A stretch of DNA of 64,000 nucleotides from NCBI GenBank assembly GCA_963715255.1, contig CAVQRN010000003.1:239203-303202 (forward strand), read 5' to 3'. A program made the position numbers and the translations under genes. The notes beneath the pieces were generated by a model. That model ran no database searches and was not told the origin of the DNA. It saw nothing but the letters and a program-made list of their open reading frames with translations. Below, one piece after another: positions 25,821 through 35,807 of this stretch. Each line of letters begins with the position of its first letter. Position 1 is the stretch's first letter. Origin of the DNA: JAHEEL01 sp963715255. GTDB lineage: Bacteria > Actinomycetota > Acidimicrobiia > Spongiisociales > UBA5794.

Positions 25821-26922
25821 TCATGGTCGACGGAGTCGGCGGCGTTGGGGTGGGGATGAGGGGTTGATGGTGAAGCCTTGTCCGTGGATGACGACGTGGT
25901 GGTGGAACCAGCAGAGTGTGGTGAGGTTGTCGGCGTCGGTGGCGCCGCCTTGGGACCAGGGGGTGATGTGGTGGGGTTGGAGCCGGTAGCGGCTGACACA
26001 GCCCGCAATGGTGCACACGCCGCCGTCGCGGGCGAGGACGAAGCGTTTCAGCCTGGGTGGGATGGTGCGGCTGCGGCGTCCCATATTCACCGGTGTGCCG
26101 TCTTGTGTTCGGCCGGTGACTTCGATGACCCCGTCGCAGAGGATGGCTTCGATCGTTGCGGGTCCGACTCTGGGTCCGGTTTCGATCATCACGCCGGTCT
26201 CTCCGTTCGTCCCGGCAGCATCGTGGGCGTCGACGAACACGGTCAACAGCGGTGTCGCGGATTCGACCGTGGCGCCGTCGCTACCGGCGAGCGAGTCGAC
26301 GCTGATGGCCCACAGGGCGTCAGCGTAGCGGGTCGTGCGGGTTCGGTCCCCGTCCGGGTCGGGTGGTAACTGGTCGGCTTTGGCGTCGAGGGCGTCGACG
26401 AAGCATCTGCCGGCTGTGGCGGGGAGTTGTCCGTGGACCCGCCACGACGACTCGTCCAGGTTCGGCTGCACCGCCACATAGCGGGTCTCGAACACTTCAC
26501 GCTCTGTGTCACGGGTCATGCGGTGCCGGTTCGACACGAGACGCCGAATCGCAGCGACGTCGAAGATCGAGAGTTCGTCGACGATCGTGGCGTCTTCGGA
26601 TGGGAGAGCGATCCTGGCCGCCTCGACGGTCCGATCGAAAGCTGATCGACCCGACGGCGGTGGCGTGTTCGACGGTGGGGAGCGATTCGAGACGCCGAGC
26701 CGTCGACACCAAGGTCTTCGCGGTCTCTGGTGCAACATCGAGACGGCCCGTCACCCACTCTGCCATCGACCGACACCCGTCGACGAGGGGCGCCTGCCGA
26801 CGGTCGGCTTCACGAATCAACACCATCTGTGCCGCCCGCATCTGAGCGATCGCCATCTCGGCGTTCAGCATCCACTGTTCGATCGCATCCATCGTCAGGG
26901 TGGCTGTCGTGTCCATATGCAC
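25821..26922 (-). CDS. DUF222/HNH endonuclease, REP13E12-like (frameshifted)
   Basis: This protein of about 367 residues is read across a shift near 26650. The DUF222 part (MDTTATLTMDAIEQWMLNAE, CRSMAEWVTGRLDVAPETAKTLV) is all-helical. The middle has DELSIFDVAAIRRL and the C-terminus an HNH motif: DGGVCTIAGCVSRYRLQPHHITPWSQGGATDADNLTTLCWFHHHVVIHG. The HH..N..H residues and a Cys pair for zinc are present. These genes occur in many copies in actinobacteria and include the mycobacterial 13E12 repeat, so it is probably a selfish or mobile element. No terminal repeats are obvious. Confidence 0.88.
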
Positions 26923-27169
26923 AACGTATCAACCAGGTAGGACAAGAAACCGGTTCCCAAGCCAGGGTCGCCGAACAATCCTGAGGAGCCCTGGCGGGGG
27001 TCCCACACCGGTCACGGTCCGACCCCCACCGCCGCCCTACGGGCGCCACCTCCCCCTGAGGGGGAGGAAGAAGATGACGCTGAGGGCATGGGACCTGGGC
27101 CGGAGCTACTGATCTACCGCCCTTTTGGCCTTGCCGAAACGGCGCTGCCAGCGGAGCGTGCCCCGGTGA
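26923..27169. other. Intergenic region with G/C-rich hairpin
   Basis: This region lies upstream of the HNH gene and downstream of the DUF4193 gene. It holds a hairpin at about 27051-27070 (CCTCCCCCTGAGGGGGAGG) preceded by a run of CCGCCGCCCTACGGGCGCC, which can also fold. It may be part of the HNH element or a terminator for the DUF4193 gene. No coding sequence is seen. Confidence 0.5.
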
Positions 27170-27594
27170 TCAGGCGGCGCAGTCCTTGCAGATCTTCTTG
27201 CGGGGGTTGGCGAGCTGGCTCGACTTCAAGACGAGGAAGCAGTTGGAACACACGAATTCACCCTCGGTTGCCTCCGCCGCGCCTTGTTGATCCATCGCCA
27301 GTTCGGCGCGCCGAATCGCTCGCATCTCGGCAGCTTCGTCGACAACGAGCGTCTCACTGGTTTCGTCCTCAGTGAGCATCTCGAGCTCCTCGGCCTCGAG
27401 TTCGTCGAGAGCCTCATCATCTTCGTCCGTCTCGTCGTCCGTCTCGTCGTCGATCGCCTCGTCGTCGTCATCGTCGCTCAGCGTGTCGTCGTCGATGAGC
27501 GTGTCGTCGTCGATCAGCGCGTCCACGTCGAGATCCTCGTCCAATTCAGAGAGATCCTCCGGGGATCTTCTTCGCTGACTTCGTCGATTGACAT
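27170..27594 (-). CDS. DUF4193 acidic zinc-ribbon protein (frameshifted)
   Basis: The protein has about 141 residues after correcting a shift near 27560. A strongly acidic middle (DDDDDEAIDDETDDETDEDD) leads into a C-terminal zinc ribbon, FVCSNCFLVLKSSQLANPRKKICKDCAA. This matches the actinobacterial DUF4193 family (Rv2699c type), which ends in the same two CxxC motifs. The start MSIDEVSEEDP lies upstream in the other frame. The function is unknown. The acidic stretch here is longer than in mycobacterial members. Confidence 0.88.
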
Positions 27595-28029
27595 GGATTC
27601 AACCTCCTGCGGCGCGGGATCATACACGGACGTAGCGATATTCGGGGACAGTTCTAGGTGACTCGTTCCGAGGGTTCAAGGAGTCGTCGGCGATGAGTAG
27701 GCGGACGGCTCGTGGTTCGTGGAAGAACCATGTTCGTGCGCACCTAGGAATGCAGCGGTGGATGGTCCGCTGTTCGCCTGTGCCTCGAAAGGGAGGCAAC
27801 GTCCATCACCCCTTGGGCGAGGTTCAGAGTGAGTCTGGAGGAACTGACATCGCTCTCGCCTTGCTGGTCGGCCCGGCGACCCTGCTCCTCTCAACCGCCG
27901 CACTGCTTGGACTCCGGATCAGTGCCGGTACCGTCGGTATTCATCGGCGGAGAACGAGCCCTATCTAGCGGCACCGTGGCCGGTCTGCCTGCGAGGAGCT
28001 ACCGTCGCTGCAGCACGATGGTCGCACGG
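27595..28029. other. Region without a clear gene
   Basis: These 435 bases hold no convincing gene. A plus-strand frame ending at 27968 encodes a hydrophobic run (IALALLVGPATLLLSTAALLGL) just after a GGAGGAA sequence. No good start codon follows that site, so a small membrane protein is only possible. The dut gene often found next to DUF4193 is absent. Confidence 0.35.
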
Positions 28030-28818
28030 TCAGACCGTGCGTTTCCAGTAGCCGCGGATCATCGTGTTCGCTCGTTCGATACCTCGTTCGTCGAAGAGGT
28101 AACGTCGGATGCGCTGCATGGCCGCAGCTTCGCCAGCTGCCCAGATCCTGACGCCGGGTTCAAGGCGCGCGCCGCGCACGTATCGCATCTGCGCCTCTCC
28201 TGGCGGACTCCCCTCCTCCAGCACGCACCATTCCACCCGGGTCGCATCCTCGGCAAAGAGATCGCGGATAGCGTCCGACGATCTGACTTCGATCCCAACC
28301 TGGATCGGGCGTTGGGGCGCCAAGACAGCGAGCAACTGGCTGATAGCCGGCACCGCCGTCTCGTCGCCCGTCAAGAGGAATGCGGACGCCTCGGAATCCG
28401 GCGCATAGCCTCTTCCCGGACCGGAAACCGCAGCGCGATCACCCGGCACGGCAGCGACTGCCCAGTCCGACGCTGCGCCACCGTCGTGGCGCACGACGTC
28501 GAGCATCAGCTCGCTCGTCGCTCCGGGGCTTCGAATCGGAGTGAATGTTCGGAGGATCGGGCGAGTCCCCTCCGGTAGCAGAAACTCGTTTCCGTTCCAG
28601 GTTGGGATCACCAACTCGGATCGGGGATGTGATGGCAAGAGCAATCGAACGCTCGCGGCGGGTTCGTCAACGACCAGCTCGTCCAGATCGGGACCGTCGA
28701 GTGTCACACGCACGAGCCGATTCGTCAGACGTCTGACGCGGACGACGGCCACGTGTCGGAACCGTGGCGGCTCGCGCCGGACGCGCCGGATCGGCTCCCT
28801 CGGAGTTGGTTCGCTCAT
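28030..28818 (-). CDS. Siderophore-interacting FAD/NADPH oxidoreductase
   Basis: The 262-residue protein belongs to the SIP/ViuB family, which releases iron from ferric siderophores by reduction. The FAD-binding barrel shows RHVAVVRVRRLTNRLVRVTLDGPD, PTWNGNEFLLPEGTRPILRTFTPIR (RxYT-like FAD motif RTFTP) and DVVRHDGGAASDWA. The C-terminal NAD(P)-binding domain has FLLTGDETAVPAISQLL and IWAAGEAAAMQRIRRYLFDERG, and the terminal YWKRTV resembles the usual GYW+.G ending. No siderophore gene is nearby. It may be co-transcribed with the 74-aa gene upstream. Confidence 0.92.
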   Translation of the reverse strand: MSEPTPREPIRRVRREPPRFRHVAVVRVRRLTNRLVRVTLDGPDLDELVVDEPAASVRLLLPSHPRSELVIPTWNGNEFLLPEGTRPILRTFTPIRSPGATSELMLDVVRHDGGAASDWAVAAVPGDRAAVSGPGRGYAPDSEASAFLLTGDETAVPAISQLLAVLAPQRPIQVGIEVRSSDAIRDLFAEDATRVEWCVLEEGSPPGEAQMRYVRGARLEPGVRIWAAGEAAAMQRIRRYLFDERGIERANTMIRGYWKRTV

Positions 28819-28852
28819 TCGGTGCCTCCTCGAATCGTCAGCGGAGTGGGCG

Positions 28853-29077
28853 TCACCACTGGCCGGCCTGGCGCGCCGGGTGCGCCTCCTCGTCGAGGCG
28901 CCGTGTGGTGGCCGTGAACTCCTGGAACTCGTCGTTGACGACGTACCGGTCGGTGACCGTCATCAACCACTCTTCCACCGTGGCCGACACGTCGGCTTCG
29001 GTTGAATACGTCGGCTCGAATCCCTTGACGATGGGCACCGGCGCGGTCGAGAGAAGCACGACGGCTCCGAATTCGCT
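28853..29077 (-). CDS. Hypothetical protein (74 aa)
   Basis: A GTG-started frame encodes a mixed alpha/beta protein (FGAVVLLSTAPVPIVKGFEP, then VEEWLMTVTDRYVVNDEF) without signal or membrane segments. It precedes the siderophore-interacting gene by 35 bases on the same strand and could share its transcript. I recognise no family. The start and coding status are uncertain. Confidence 0.4.
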   Translation of the reverse strand, partial: SEFGAVVLLSTAPVPIVKGFEPTYSTEADVSATVEEWLMTVTDRYVVNDEFQEFTATTRRLDEEAHPARQAGQW

Positions 29078-29402
29078 CACGCGGCATCGCCGGTGTTCTC
29101 CCACTCAGCCAGGGCTGGCTTGTTCGTCCACGGTCTCCGCGCACGGTCCTCCGATCCGGTTGAGACGCTAGCGCCGGGAGTGATGCGGGACGAAGCCAAT
29201 CGATGCTCCCTTGTCGCGGCACCCCGACGAGGGAACCTTCCGGTTGCGCTCACCGAATGGCCCTGAGGCGATCCTGTCCCGTCGCGAGCGGACGCCATTG
29301 CCTCACTGCATCTCGCAGCGCAACCGATCTTGCGGGTTAGCATCCCTCTTGTCGAGACCTTCAGCGAGCATCGCAATCGCCCTTCCGCGAGGAGACTTCA
29401 TT
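29078..29402. other. Divergent intergenic region
   Basis: No gene is evident here. It separates a minus-strand pair from the plus-strand haem-binding protein and probably holds their promoters. I see no recognisable operator. Confidence 0.35.
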
Positions 29403-29840
29403 GTGAACTGGCGCAGATGGTTGATCTGGAGTCTCGTCGGCTTGCTCGGGGTCTTGCTCATCATCCAATTCGTCCCCTACGGGCGGGCCCACGACAACCC
29501 GCCGGTGATCGCAGAACCCGCCTGGGACACGACGGCTACCCGCGATCTGGTGCAACGGGCCTGCTACGACTGTCACAGCTACGAGACCGTCTGGCCTTGG
29601 TATACGTATGTCGCCCCGATCTCCTGGTTGACCCAACGGGACGTCGACGAGGGCCGCGGGAGACTCAATTTCTCCAACTGGGGACCGGGCGCCGGCGATA
29701 GCGGCGAGATCACCGGAGTGGTACGCGAGGGCGAGATGCCCCCGGTCTACTACACGTGGATGCACCCGTCGGCGCGGCTCAGCGATGCCGAGCGGAACCA
29801 ACTCATCCAAGGCATTGAGATCACAGTGGCAGGTGGATGA
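29403..29840 (+). CDS. Membrane-anchored haem-binding domain protein
   Basis: The protein (145 residues) starts with an uncleaved signal anchor (RRWLIWSLVGLLGVLLIIQFVPYG). A single c-type haem site follows in RACYDCHSYETVWPWYTYVAPISWL, placing CxxCH outside the membrane. The rest (DVDEGRGRLNFSNWG, EGEMPPVYYTWMHPSARLSDAE) matches the haem-binding (Haem_bd, PF14376) family, seen next to respiratory and thiol genes. The GTG start is chosen because a GAGGAGAC site precedes it and the anchor begins there. It lacks neighbours on the same strand, so its electron partners are unknown. Confidence 0.85.
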   Translation: MNWRRWLIWSLVGLLGVLLIIQFVPYGRAHDNPPVIAEPAWDTTATRDLVQRACYDCHSYETVWPWYTYVAPISWLTQRDVDEGRGRLNFSNWGPGAGDSGEITGVVREGEMPPVYYTWMHPSARLSDAERNQLIQGIEITVAGG

Positions 29841-29920
29841 CGCCGGCTGAGGCAACCGCACCCATCCGGGCATCACTTTCGTGGATGGCCGGGGCGCCGT
29901 CGATCGTGACGTAGCGTGCG

Positions 29921-30805
29921 CTAGATCTTGAAGAGGAGTCGGTTCCCGATGGCCTCGGCCGTGAACGATCCCGAGCCCAGGATCTCACCGTCAGCCTCGA
30001 CCAGCCACGTCTCCGGTACGTTGACGGTCACGTTGCGGCCGGTGGTTCTTCGCACCGCCGGATGGGTCAGATGAGTGCCCTTCACGACTCTGCGGATGAT
30101 CAATGGAGCTTCCCTCCTCGGACCGGCGAAGACCTGCACGTCGAACTGGCCATCACCGGTCGTCGCGCGGGGAGCAACATTCATCCCGCCACCGAAGAAT
30201 TGGCCATTGGCGATCACCACATTCCAAGCCTTGGCGGCAATCGTCCTGTCGTCGCAGTCGACCCGCACGTTGTCGGGGTCGGTCTTCGCAAGGGCGATCC
30301 AGAACCCGGCCAAGTACCGGCGTGCTCCCAGGCGTGCGGGTAGACGGTTGGCTTCGACAACGGTCCGGGATGCGATTCCCGCGTTCGCTGCGTTGAGGAA
30401 GTAGCGCCTTCCAAACGACCCGTTCAGCAACCCGACGTCAACCGGATACCGAACGTCACCGAGGAGATGATCCGCGGCCGACTCGAGGTGACTGGGGATT
30501 GCAAAGGTTCGGATGAAGTCGCTTCCCGATCCGGCAGGAAGGATCCCGAGCGTCGGCGGCGAAGCCCAGTCGAGTTCGAGCAGACCGTTCACGACGAGAT
30601 TCGCAGTGCCGTCTCCCCCGACGGAGCCGAATGCGTCGTATCCCTTGTCGCGACCCTCCGCAACGATCTCCGCCACAGCATCTGCAGATGGAGACACCCG
30701 GATCTCGTGGTCGATGTCGCGTGCGGTGAGCGCCGCCGTCACTCGGGTTTCGAGATTCCCGTCCCGACCGGCGGACGGATTGACAATCACCCACCACGCA
30801 CTCAT
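29921..30805 (-). CDS. Diacylglycerol/lipid kinase family protein
   Basis: The 294-residue protein resembles DgkB/YegS lipid kinases. The nucleotide-binding GGDGT motif is in FGSVGGDGTANLVVNGLL. LGILPAGSGSDFIRTFAIP, the second-domain NAANAGIASRTVVEA, and VIANGQFFGGGMNVAPRATTGDG are all characteristic. It probably phosphorylates diacylglycerol or a related lipid at the membrane. The start MSAWWVIVNPSAG overlaps the stop of the helicase gene (ATGA), so the two are coupled. Confidence 0.93.
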   Translation of the reverse strand: MSAWWVIVNPSAGRDGNLETRVTAALTARDIDHEIRVSPSADAVAEIVAEGRDKGYDAFGSVGGDGTANLVVNGLLELDWASPPTLGILPAGSGSDFIRTFAIPSHLESAADHLLGDVRYPVDVGLLNGSFGRRYFLNAANAGIASRTVVEANRLPARLGARRYLAGFWIALAKTDPDNVRVDCDDRTIAAKAWNVVIANGQFFGGGMNVAPRATTGDGQFDVQVFAGPRREAPLIIRRVVKGTHLTHPAVRRTTGRNVTVNVPETWLVEADGEILGSGSFTAEAIGNRLLFKI

Positions 30806-33343
30806 GCGCGACCTCCCACAGCGACGATTCCCCGATCGGTCGCGACAATAGCGGCGGCCGCCACCGGCGCCAGCGAAGGGAACCCGTCCCTGATCTGACG
30901 CATCACATCGAGGAGTTGTCTGCAATTTCGCACGAAATCCCCTGCCGCGAACCCATCCTCACCGAACAGGTCCTCCAGGCCCGCTCCCGAAACCCAGCCG
31001 TAGGCATAGGGAGCGAACCCGGGTTCGGGCATCCGAGACGCGGGAAGACGGTGGCGCTCCTCCGCTGCGGTAAGCAATTCCCAGACCCTCACGATTCGTT
31101 CGTATCGATCGGCGACCGAGCCCACGAGCGTCGCAGTTTCGCCGTCCGACGCGCGCGGTTCGAACGTGAACATCGAGACGACCGCAGCGAACTCGGCCGA
31201 AGAGAGCCCATCGAGAATCCCCGACTCCACCGCCTCCGTCAGCAAGAGGTCGAGTTCGCTGTACACGCGGCGCAAGCTCCGACCCTTCCCAGCTAGATCC
31301 CATCGCCCCACGTAGCCGAACTCGGAGAGCACCGCCATACGGGCGTGGAATCGATCTACGACATCGTCCTCATTTCGCCTCCGTCGTCGCTCCAGCCTCC
31401 TGAGATCCTTGGTCGCCCGCTGGGACCGGGCCAGCCACTGAAGGTGTTCAACAAGGTCCGGACAAGCCCCCACGGTGGTGTCGATGGCCCTCTCCGCCGC
31501 GATGGAGCGCGGGAGCGCCCTCAGGAGTCCACGTGCGAAGGAACGTCGCCGCGGCATCGAGATATGTCTCGTCGGAACTGCGAACGGGTTCATCCAGGGC
31601 AATCCTGCCGACGTGTCTGGGGAGAGCACCGAGTTCGTCGGACGTCACCTTCCTGCGCTCTCCGCGATCGGACAGAAGGAGATATCGGGGATTTCTCCCG
31701 TAGCCGCGAGCAAGGATGACCCACCGGTCGCCGTCGCCCAGTTCAAGCACATCACCGGAGTCGAGGCCCGCGAAGAACCCCCTGACCGCGTCGGATCCTT
31801 CTCCCGATCCGAGCGGCGCACGGGCATACGCCTCAATGTCCCCACGCTCGCATTGGGCAGCTTGGAGCAACTGCGCCACCTCGGCGGTCCGCTCGGCGAT
31901 CCGGTCCTCAAGCCTTCGAACCCTCTCCTGGGCCCTGAATTGGGCGAATGAAGCCCGAAGAAGCTCCTCGGCTCGCGACTTCGAGTAGTTGGCCACCAGA
32001 TTCACTGCCATGTTGTACGACGGTTCGAATGAAGACGTGAGCGGGTGGCTCCCCATCGCAGCCACATCGACTACCTTCTGGAACGGAACAAACGGACTGT
32101 AGAGGACCACAGCGGTCCCCTGCTCATCCATCCCTCGACGGCCGGCCCGACCGGTGAGTTGGGTGAATTCTCCGGCGCGCAGAAGCTCATGCGTCTCTCC
32201 GTTGAACTTGCTGAATGATTCGAGCACCACGGCCTTCGCCGGCATGTTGATTCCGAGGGAGAGAGTCTCTGTTGCGAAGACGAGTTTGACGTGGCCTGAA
32301 GTGAAGAGCTGTTCCACCGTCTCTTTGAAGGCAGGCACCATTCCCGCGTGGTGTGCTGCCACACCCGCCTCCAGTATCGCCAACCACGAGTCGTAGCCCA
32401 GGACGCCAAGGTCGACCGAGTCGAGATGGGCGGTTGCGTCGTCGGCGAAGGAGCGGATCGCTGCACGTTCATCGGCCGATGTCAGCCGGAGACCGGCGGC
32501 AGCCACCGTGCGAGCGGCATCGTCGCACCCGGCCCGTGAGAAGATGAAGTAGAGAGCAGGGAGTTTGCCCGCGCCGAGTAGTGCCTCCGAGACTTCAAGC
32601 CGTCGCGGTGTCGCGAACCTGCGATGACGGCCTCTCCCCTTTCGCAGAAGGTTCAGGACCCGCTTGTTCGGGTGGAGACCGTCTTTGCCGAATACCGGGT
32701 ACCACTCCACGGAATTCCCGTGGTGACGGTCCCGCAGCAGATACATCGACTCCAGGGGCACGGGGCGGTGTTCCTCCACGACGAGATCGGTTGCCCCGCG
32801 ACGCGCCCGGATCCAGGCGGTGAACTCCTCCGGATTGGCGATGGTCGCCGAGAGATTCACGAGCTGAATCCCCGCGGGGAGATGGATGATGACTTCCTCC
32901 CACACGGATCCCCGGTACCGATCCTGCAAGTAGTGGACTTCGTCAAGAACGACGACACCGAGGCCTTCGAGCGCGGTCGAATCGGCATAGATCATGTTCC
33001 GCAAGACTTCGGTGGTCATAACGACCACCGGAGCCATCGCATTGATGGTGTTGTCGCCGGTGAGCAGACCCACGCCTGCCTCGCCATATCGGCCGACGAG
33101 ATCGCGGTACTTCTGGTTGGAGAGGGCCTTGATCGGTGCCGTGTAGAAGGTCCGCTTCCCGGCAGCGAGCGCGATTGCGACACCCGCTTCGGCGATCAGA
33201 GTCTTCCCGGAGCCGGTCGGCGCGGTCACCACGACCGAGGCGCCGCGCTCGACGGCGCGGATGGCCTCGATCTGGAAATGGTCGGGTTCGAAGGGCTGTC
33301 CTTCCAGGAACCGACGCGCGGGATCATCGAGTCTGCTGCTCAT
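30802..33343 (-). CDS. HelY/Mtr4-like DEAD/DExH RNA helicase (frameshifted)
   Basis: About 847 residues are read across a shift near 31530. Motif I is TAPTGSGKTLIAEAG, Ia TAPIKALSNQKYRDL, II VVLDEVHYLQD (DEVH), III LSATIANP, then IV-VI with FATETLSLGINMPAK and QLTGRAGRRGMDE. After the helicase core, a DSHCT-like C-terminal domain in the second frame contains RRVYSELDLLLTEAVESGIL and DGLSSAEFAAVVSMFTFEPR. This is the actinobacterial HelY (Ski2/Mtr4-like) family, proposed to act in RNA turnover. The start MSSRLDDPARRFL is chosen because the helicase fold begins shortly after; its ribosome binding site is weak. It is translationally coupled to the lipid kinase gene. Confidence 0.92.
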
Positions 33344-33498
33344 GAGCTCAGGACCCAATCGACGGCGAGAGTCGGTACCCCGTAGGGCACCACGTTCGGC
33401 CATACGAGGGCGACCACGACGATCTCGGAAAAGGACGGCCTCCCCATGAGTGCGATGGTAGAACCTGCCGGGTGACTCGGCTTGTCCCTACACCTGAA

Positions 33499-33526
33499 GT
33501 GCCTCCGGGACGAATCCCGGAGGCAC
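33499..33526 (-). terminator. Hairpin terminator
   Basis: A perfect 12-base inverted repeat (GTGCCTCCGGGA and complement) has a CGAA loop. It lies beyond the stop of the zinc-ribbon gene on the minus strand and upstream of the helicase start. Confidence 0.75.
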
Positions 33527-33555
33527 CGATGACCCCTCAGCTCATGCCCGCCCGG

Positions 33556-33855
33556 TCACAAATCTGATGCAGCAAGCTCCTTGAACCAGCCCTGGCCGCC
33601 GAGATTCCTCGAGAACGTCTCGATCTCCTCTTCGGTAATCGGACTTGCCGTCGCGACGATGTCGTATCCGACGCCGGTGGCGAGCAGCACGCTCACCACC
33701 CGATGGCTCGCCGGGCGACGTTGCGTCGTTCCGCAGAACGGACAGTCGAAGCGATAGCGCCCCTCAGCCGCACCGGCAGCGAGCTCAAGTCCAACGTCGG
33801 CGGTCGTGAGTTCCACGTCCCCGCAGGTGGTGCAAGTGGTTCGGATGGTTGTCAT
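33556..33855 (-). CDS. Zinc-ribbon protein (99 aa)
   Basis: A small soluble protein starting MTTIRTTCTTCGDVELT carries two CxxC pairs (CTTC near residue 8 and CPFC near residue 38) that would hold one zinc ion. A helical C-terminal half follows (SPITEEEIETFSRNLGGQGW). I recognise no named family, though similar small zinc ribbons lie near the Pup locus in related genomes. An earlier in-frame Met 14 codons upstream is less likely because conservation should begin at the ribbon. It ends just before the helicase terminator hairpin and follows pafC. Confidence 0.6.
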   Translation of the reverse strand: MTTIRTTCTTCGDVELTTADVGLELAAGAAEGRYRFDCPFCGTTQRRPASHRVVSVLLATGVGYDIVATASPITEEEIETFSRNLGGQGWFKELAASDL

Positions 33856-33945
33856 GGTCGGTAGCTCCGTTGCCAGCGTCGAATATTTCATCGGCACGGG
33901 AGCCGGGTCCTGGATGACTATTTCCTCCTAGTCACTCCGACATGT

Positions 33946-34876
33946 TCAGGAATAGCGCTCAAGGATCCTCGATCGGAGATCCGCGGTCGCCGTCGCGGCT
34001 TCGGAGCCATCGACAATCTCAGCGGTCTCACCCAAGCGGATCATCAGGCGGGCGGCAACCGCTGCATCGCCGACACTCATCCGGATGGTCATGGCGTCGA
34101 GTCCATCGTCGATCACGTCGACCGGGTAATACTCGGCCACCCACCTGGCCTCTCCGAGGAGGCGGATGGTGACGTGGACGTCGTCATCGCCCGGCGTGTA
34201 GCGGATGGCGGCCTCATGCGGAGTCGGGTCCGGGGTGAACCGATCCCCGGTGGGCATCGCGTTCCGGATGCGGTCGATGCGAAACACGCGTTCCGCGTCT
34301 TGCGCTCCTGCAGTACGCCGAGACGTACCAATTCCCCAGCGTCGTGTAGACCGCCCAGGGCTCGATGTCGCGGATCTTCCTCTCTCCGGAAGCGACCGAT
34401 GTGTGGTCAATCTGGATCACCCTGCCCTCGATAGCGGCGGCCCGCAGCTCGCCGACGAGCTCAGGCTCGGGGAGGTCGACGACGACGGCATCCGTGCCCT
34501 CCGGCAACAGCATCCGCTCGAGCTTCGCAATCGCTCGATCAAGCGCCTCGCCTCCTGAACCTGCCGACTGCACCGCTTTGCCGGAGGCGAGAATGCCAAG
34601 GGCTTCGGGAGCGGTGAGGCGGAGCGGGCGCGAGAAGTAGTCGGCCATCTCGACCACGATCTCATCATCGTCGATCGACGCGTCCATGAGATCCCCGGGG
34701 CCGTAGCCGGGAAGACCACACACGAACACGGTATTGAGATCCCTGATGAGTTCGGACCGCGTGTAGCCGAATCGTTCGCACACCTCGCTGACCGACGATG
34801 CAGGATTCCCGATCACCCAGGGGAGCATGGCCAGAAGCCGGTTGATCCGGCCGGCGGTCTTCGGTGAGTTCGTCAT
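33946..34876 (-). CDS. pafC: PafC, WYL-domain transcriptional activator subunit (frameshifted)
   Basis: In mycobacteria PafB and PafC form a dimer that activates DNA-damage genes independently of LexA. This protein (about 310 residues, shift near 34310) starts with a winged helix (RINRLLAMLPWVIGNP, VCERFGYTRSELIRDLNTVFV). It then has a WYL domain with the AIEGRVIQIDHTS and WAVYTTLGNWYVSAYC segments, and a WCX-like C-terminus (DDVHVTIRLLGEARWVAEYY) in the second frame. It overlaps pafB by four bases. Adjacency to pafA and pafB makes the assignment firm. Confidence 0.9.
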
Positions 34877-35796
34877 CCGGCCTCCACGTAGGAGACGAAA
34901 CGTCGGCGCAGCTCCCGTGGCGACGTGAGCTCCGCCTTGTCCTCGAATCCGACGAGCCAGCCAAGGAACGCTGCCGGCGCAGCTACGTCGATCTCCGCCT
35001 CGATCGACCCATCGTTGTGCCGTGTGATCGTGGCTCGCGACCCGAGCTCACGTTCTGCGATCCATGCGACTTCTTCGTCGAAGACGACCGTTGCGGTTTC
35101 TGTTCGGTCGCCTGCATCCCACGGATGGTGCAGCACTTCGTCGGCTGGGTTGAGATTGTCCGGCGGGATGAACGCTCCCGCGCGGTCTCCGATCTCGAGA
35201 TCCGTGGCCCGGTCGAGGCGGTAGACCCTGACTTCGTCGGCGCCGGTTCCCGAACCGACCAGGTACCAGTGCCCACGGCGATGAACGAGTCCGTACGGGC
35301 GAATTCTGCGACTGCGGCCCCGATAGGTGAACGTCAACATGCGACGCTCAGAGACGGCGCCGAACGCCTCCGCCACCGTGTCTGCACGCTCGCCGAGGTC
35401 TGCTCCGAGTTGTGTCCCTTCGAGGCTCCCGACGATGCCGCCAAGCTTCATAAGCGCCTCCTGGCCCGAGGGGCGTCCTCCAAACCCGACTGCTTGCACC
35501 GCGAGCGAGAGAGCGGTCCGCTCCTCGTCGGTGAGGCCGGGATCCTGGAGTCCGTATTGATCGTCGTGTACGACGTATCCGAATTCGACTTCGAACACAT
35601 CGGTTGCTTCTCGCTCGATGGGAATCCCGAGGCGGCGCAACAGGTCTTTGTCGCGTTCGAATGTTCGGTGAAACGCCGAGTCGTTGTCACGGTCGTAGCC
35701 GGCGACCGTGTTCCTGATCTGATCGGCCGTCACCGGGCGCTCGACCGTCAGGAGATACGCCAGGAGGTTGAGAATTCGCTCGATGACTTTCTGCAT
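34873..35796 (-). CDS. pafB: PafB, WYL-domain transcriptional activator subunit
   Basis: This is the PafBC partner, binding DNA through an N-terminal winged helix (MQKVIERILNLLAYLL, ADQIRNTVAGYDRDNDSAFHRTFERDKDLLRRLGIP). The WYL domain (TFTYRGRSRRIRPYGLVHRRGHWYLVGSG) is proposed to sense single-stranded DNA or a related signal. A WCX region ends the protein (AAPAAFLGWLVGFEDKAELTSP). At 307 residues it is the normal size. The start is taken 12 bases after the pafA stop. No frameshift is seen here. It completes the pafABC order found in actinobacteria. Confidence 0.93.
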   Translation of the reverse strand: MQKVIERILNLLAYLLTVERPVTADQIRNTVAGYDRDNDSAFHRTFERDKDLLRRLGIPIEREATDVFEVEFGYVVHDDQYGLQDPGLTDEERTALSLAVQAVGFGGRPSGQEALMKLGGIVGSLEGTQLGADLGERADTVAEAFGAVSERRMLTFTYRGRSRRIRPYGLVHRRGHWYLVGSGTGADEVRVYRLDRATDLEIGDRAGAFIPPDNLNPADEVLHHPWDAGDRTETATVVFDEEVAWIAERELGSRATITRHNDGSIEAEIDVAAPAAFLGWLVGFEDKAELTSPRELRRRFVSYVEAG

Positions 35797-35807
35797 CAAC
35801 CGCGACG

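Noticed and set aside
27372..27578. Plus-strand serine-rich open frame
   Set aside because: It is the antisense of the Asp/Glu-rich region of the DUF4193 protein, which has a clear zinc ribbon on the minus strand.
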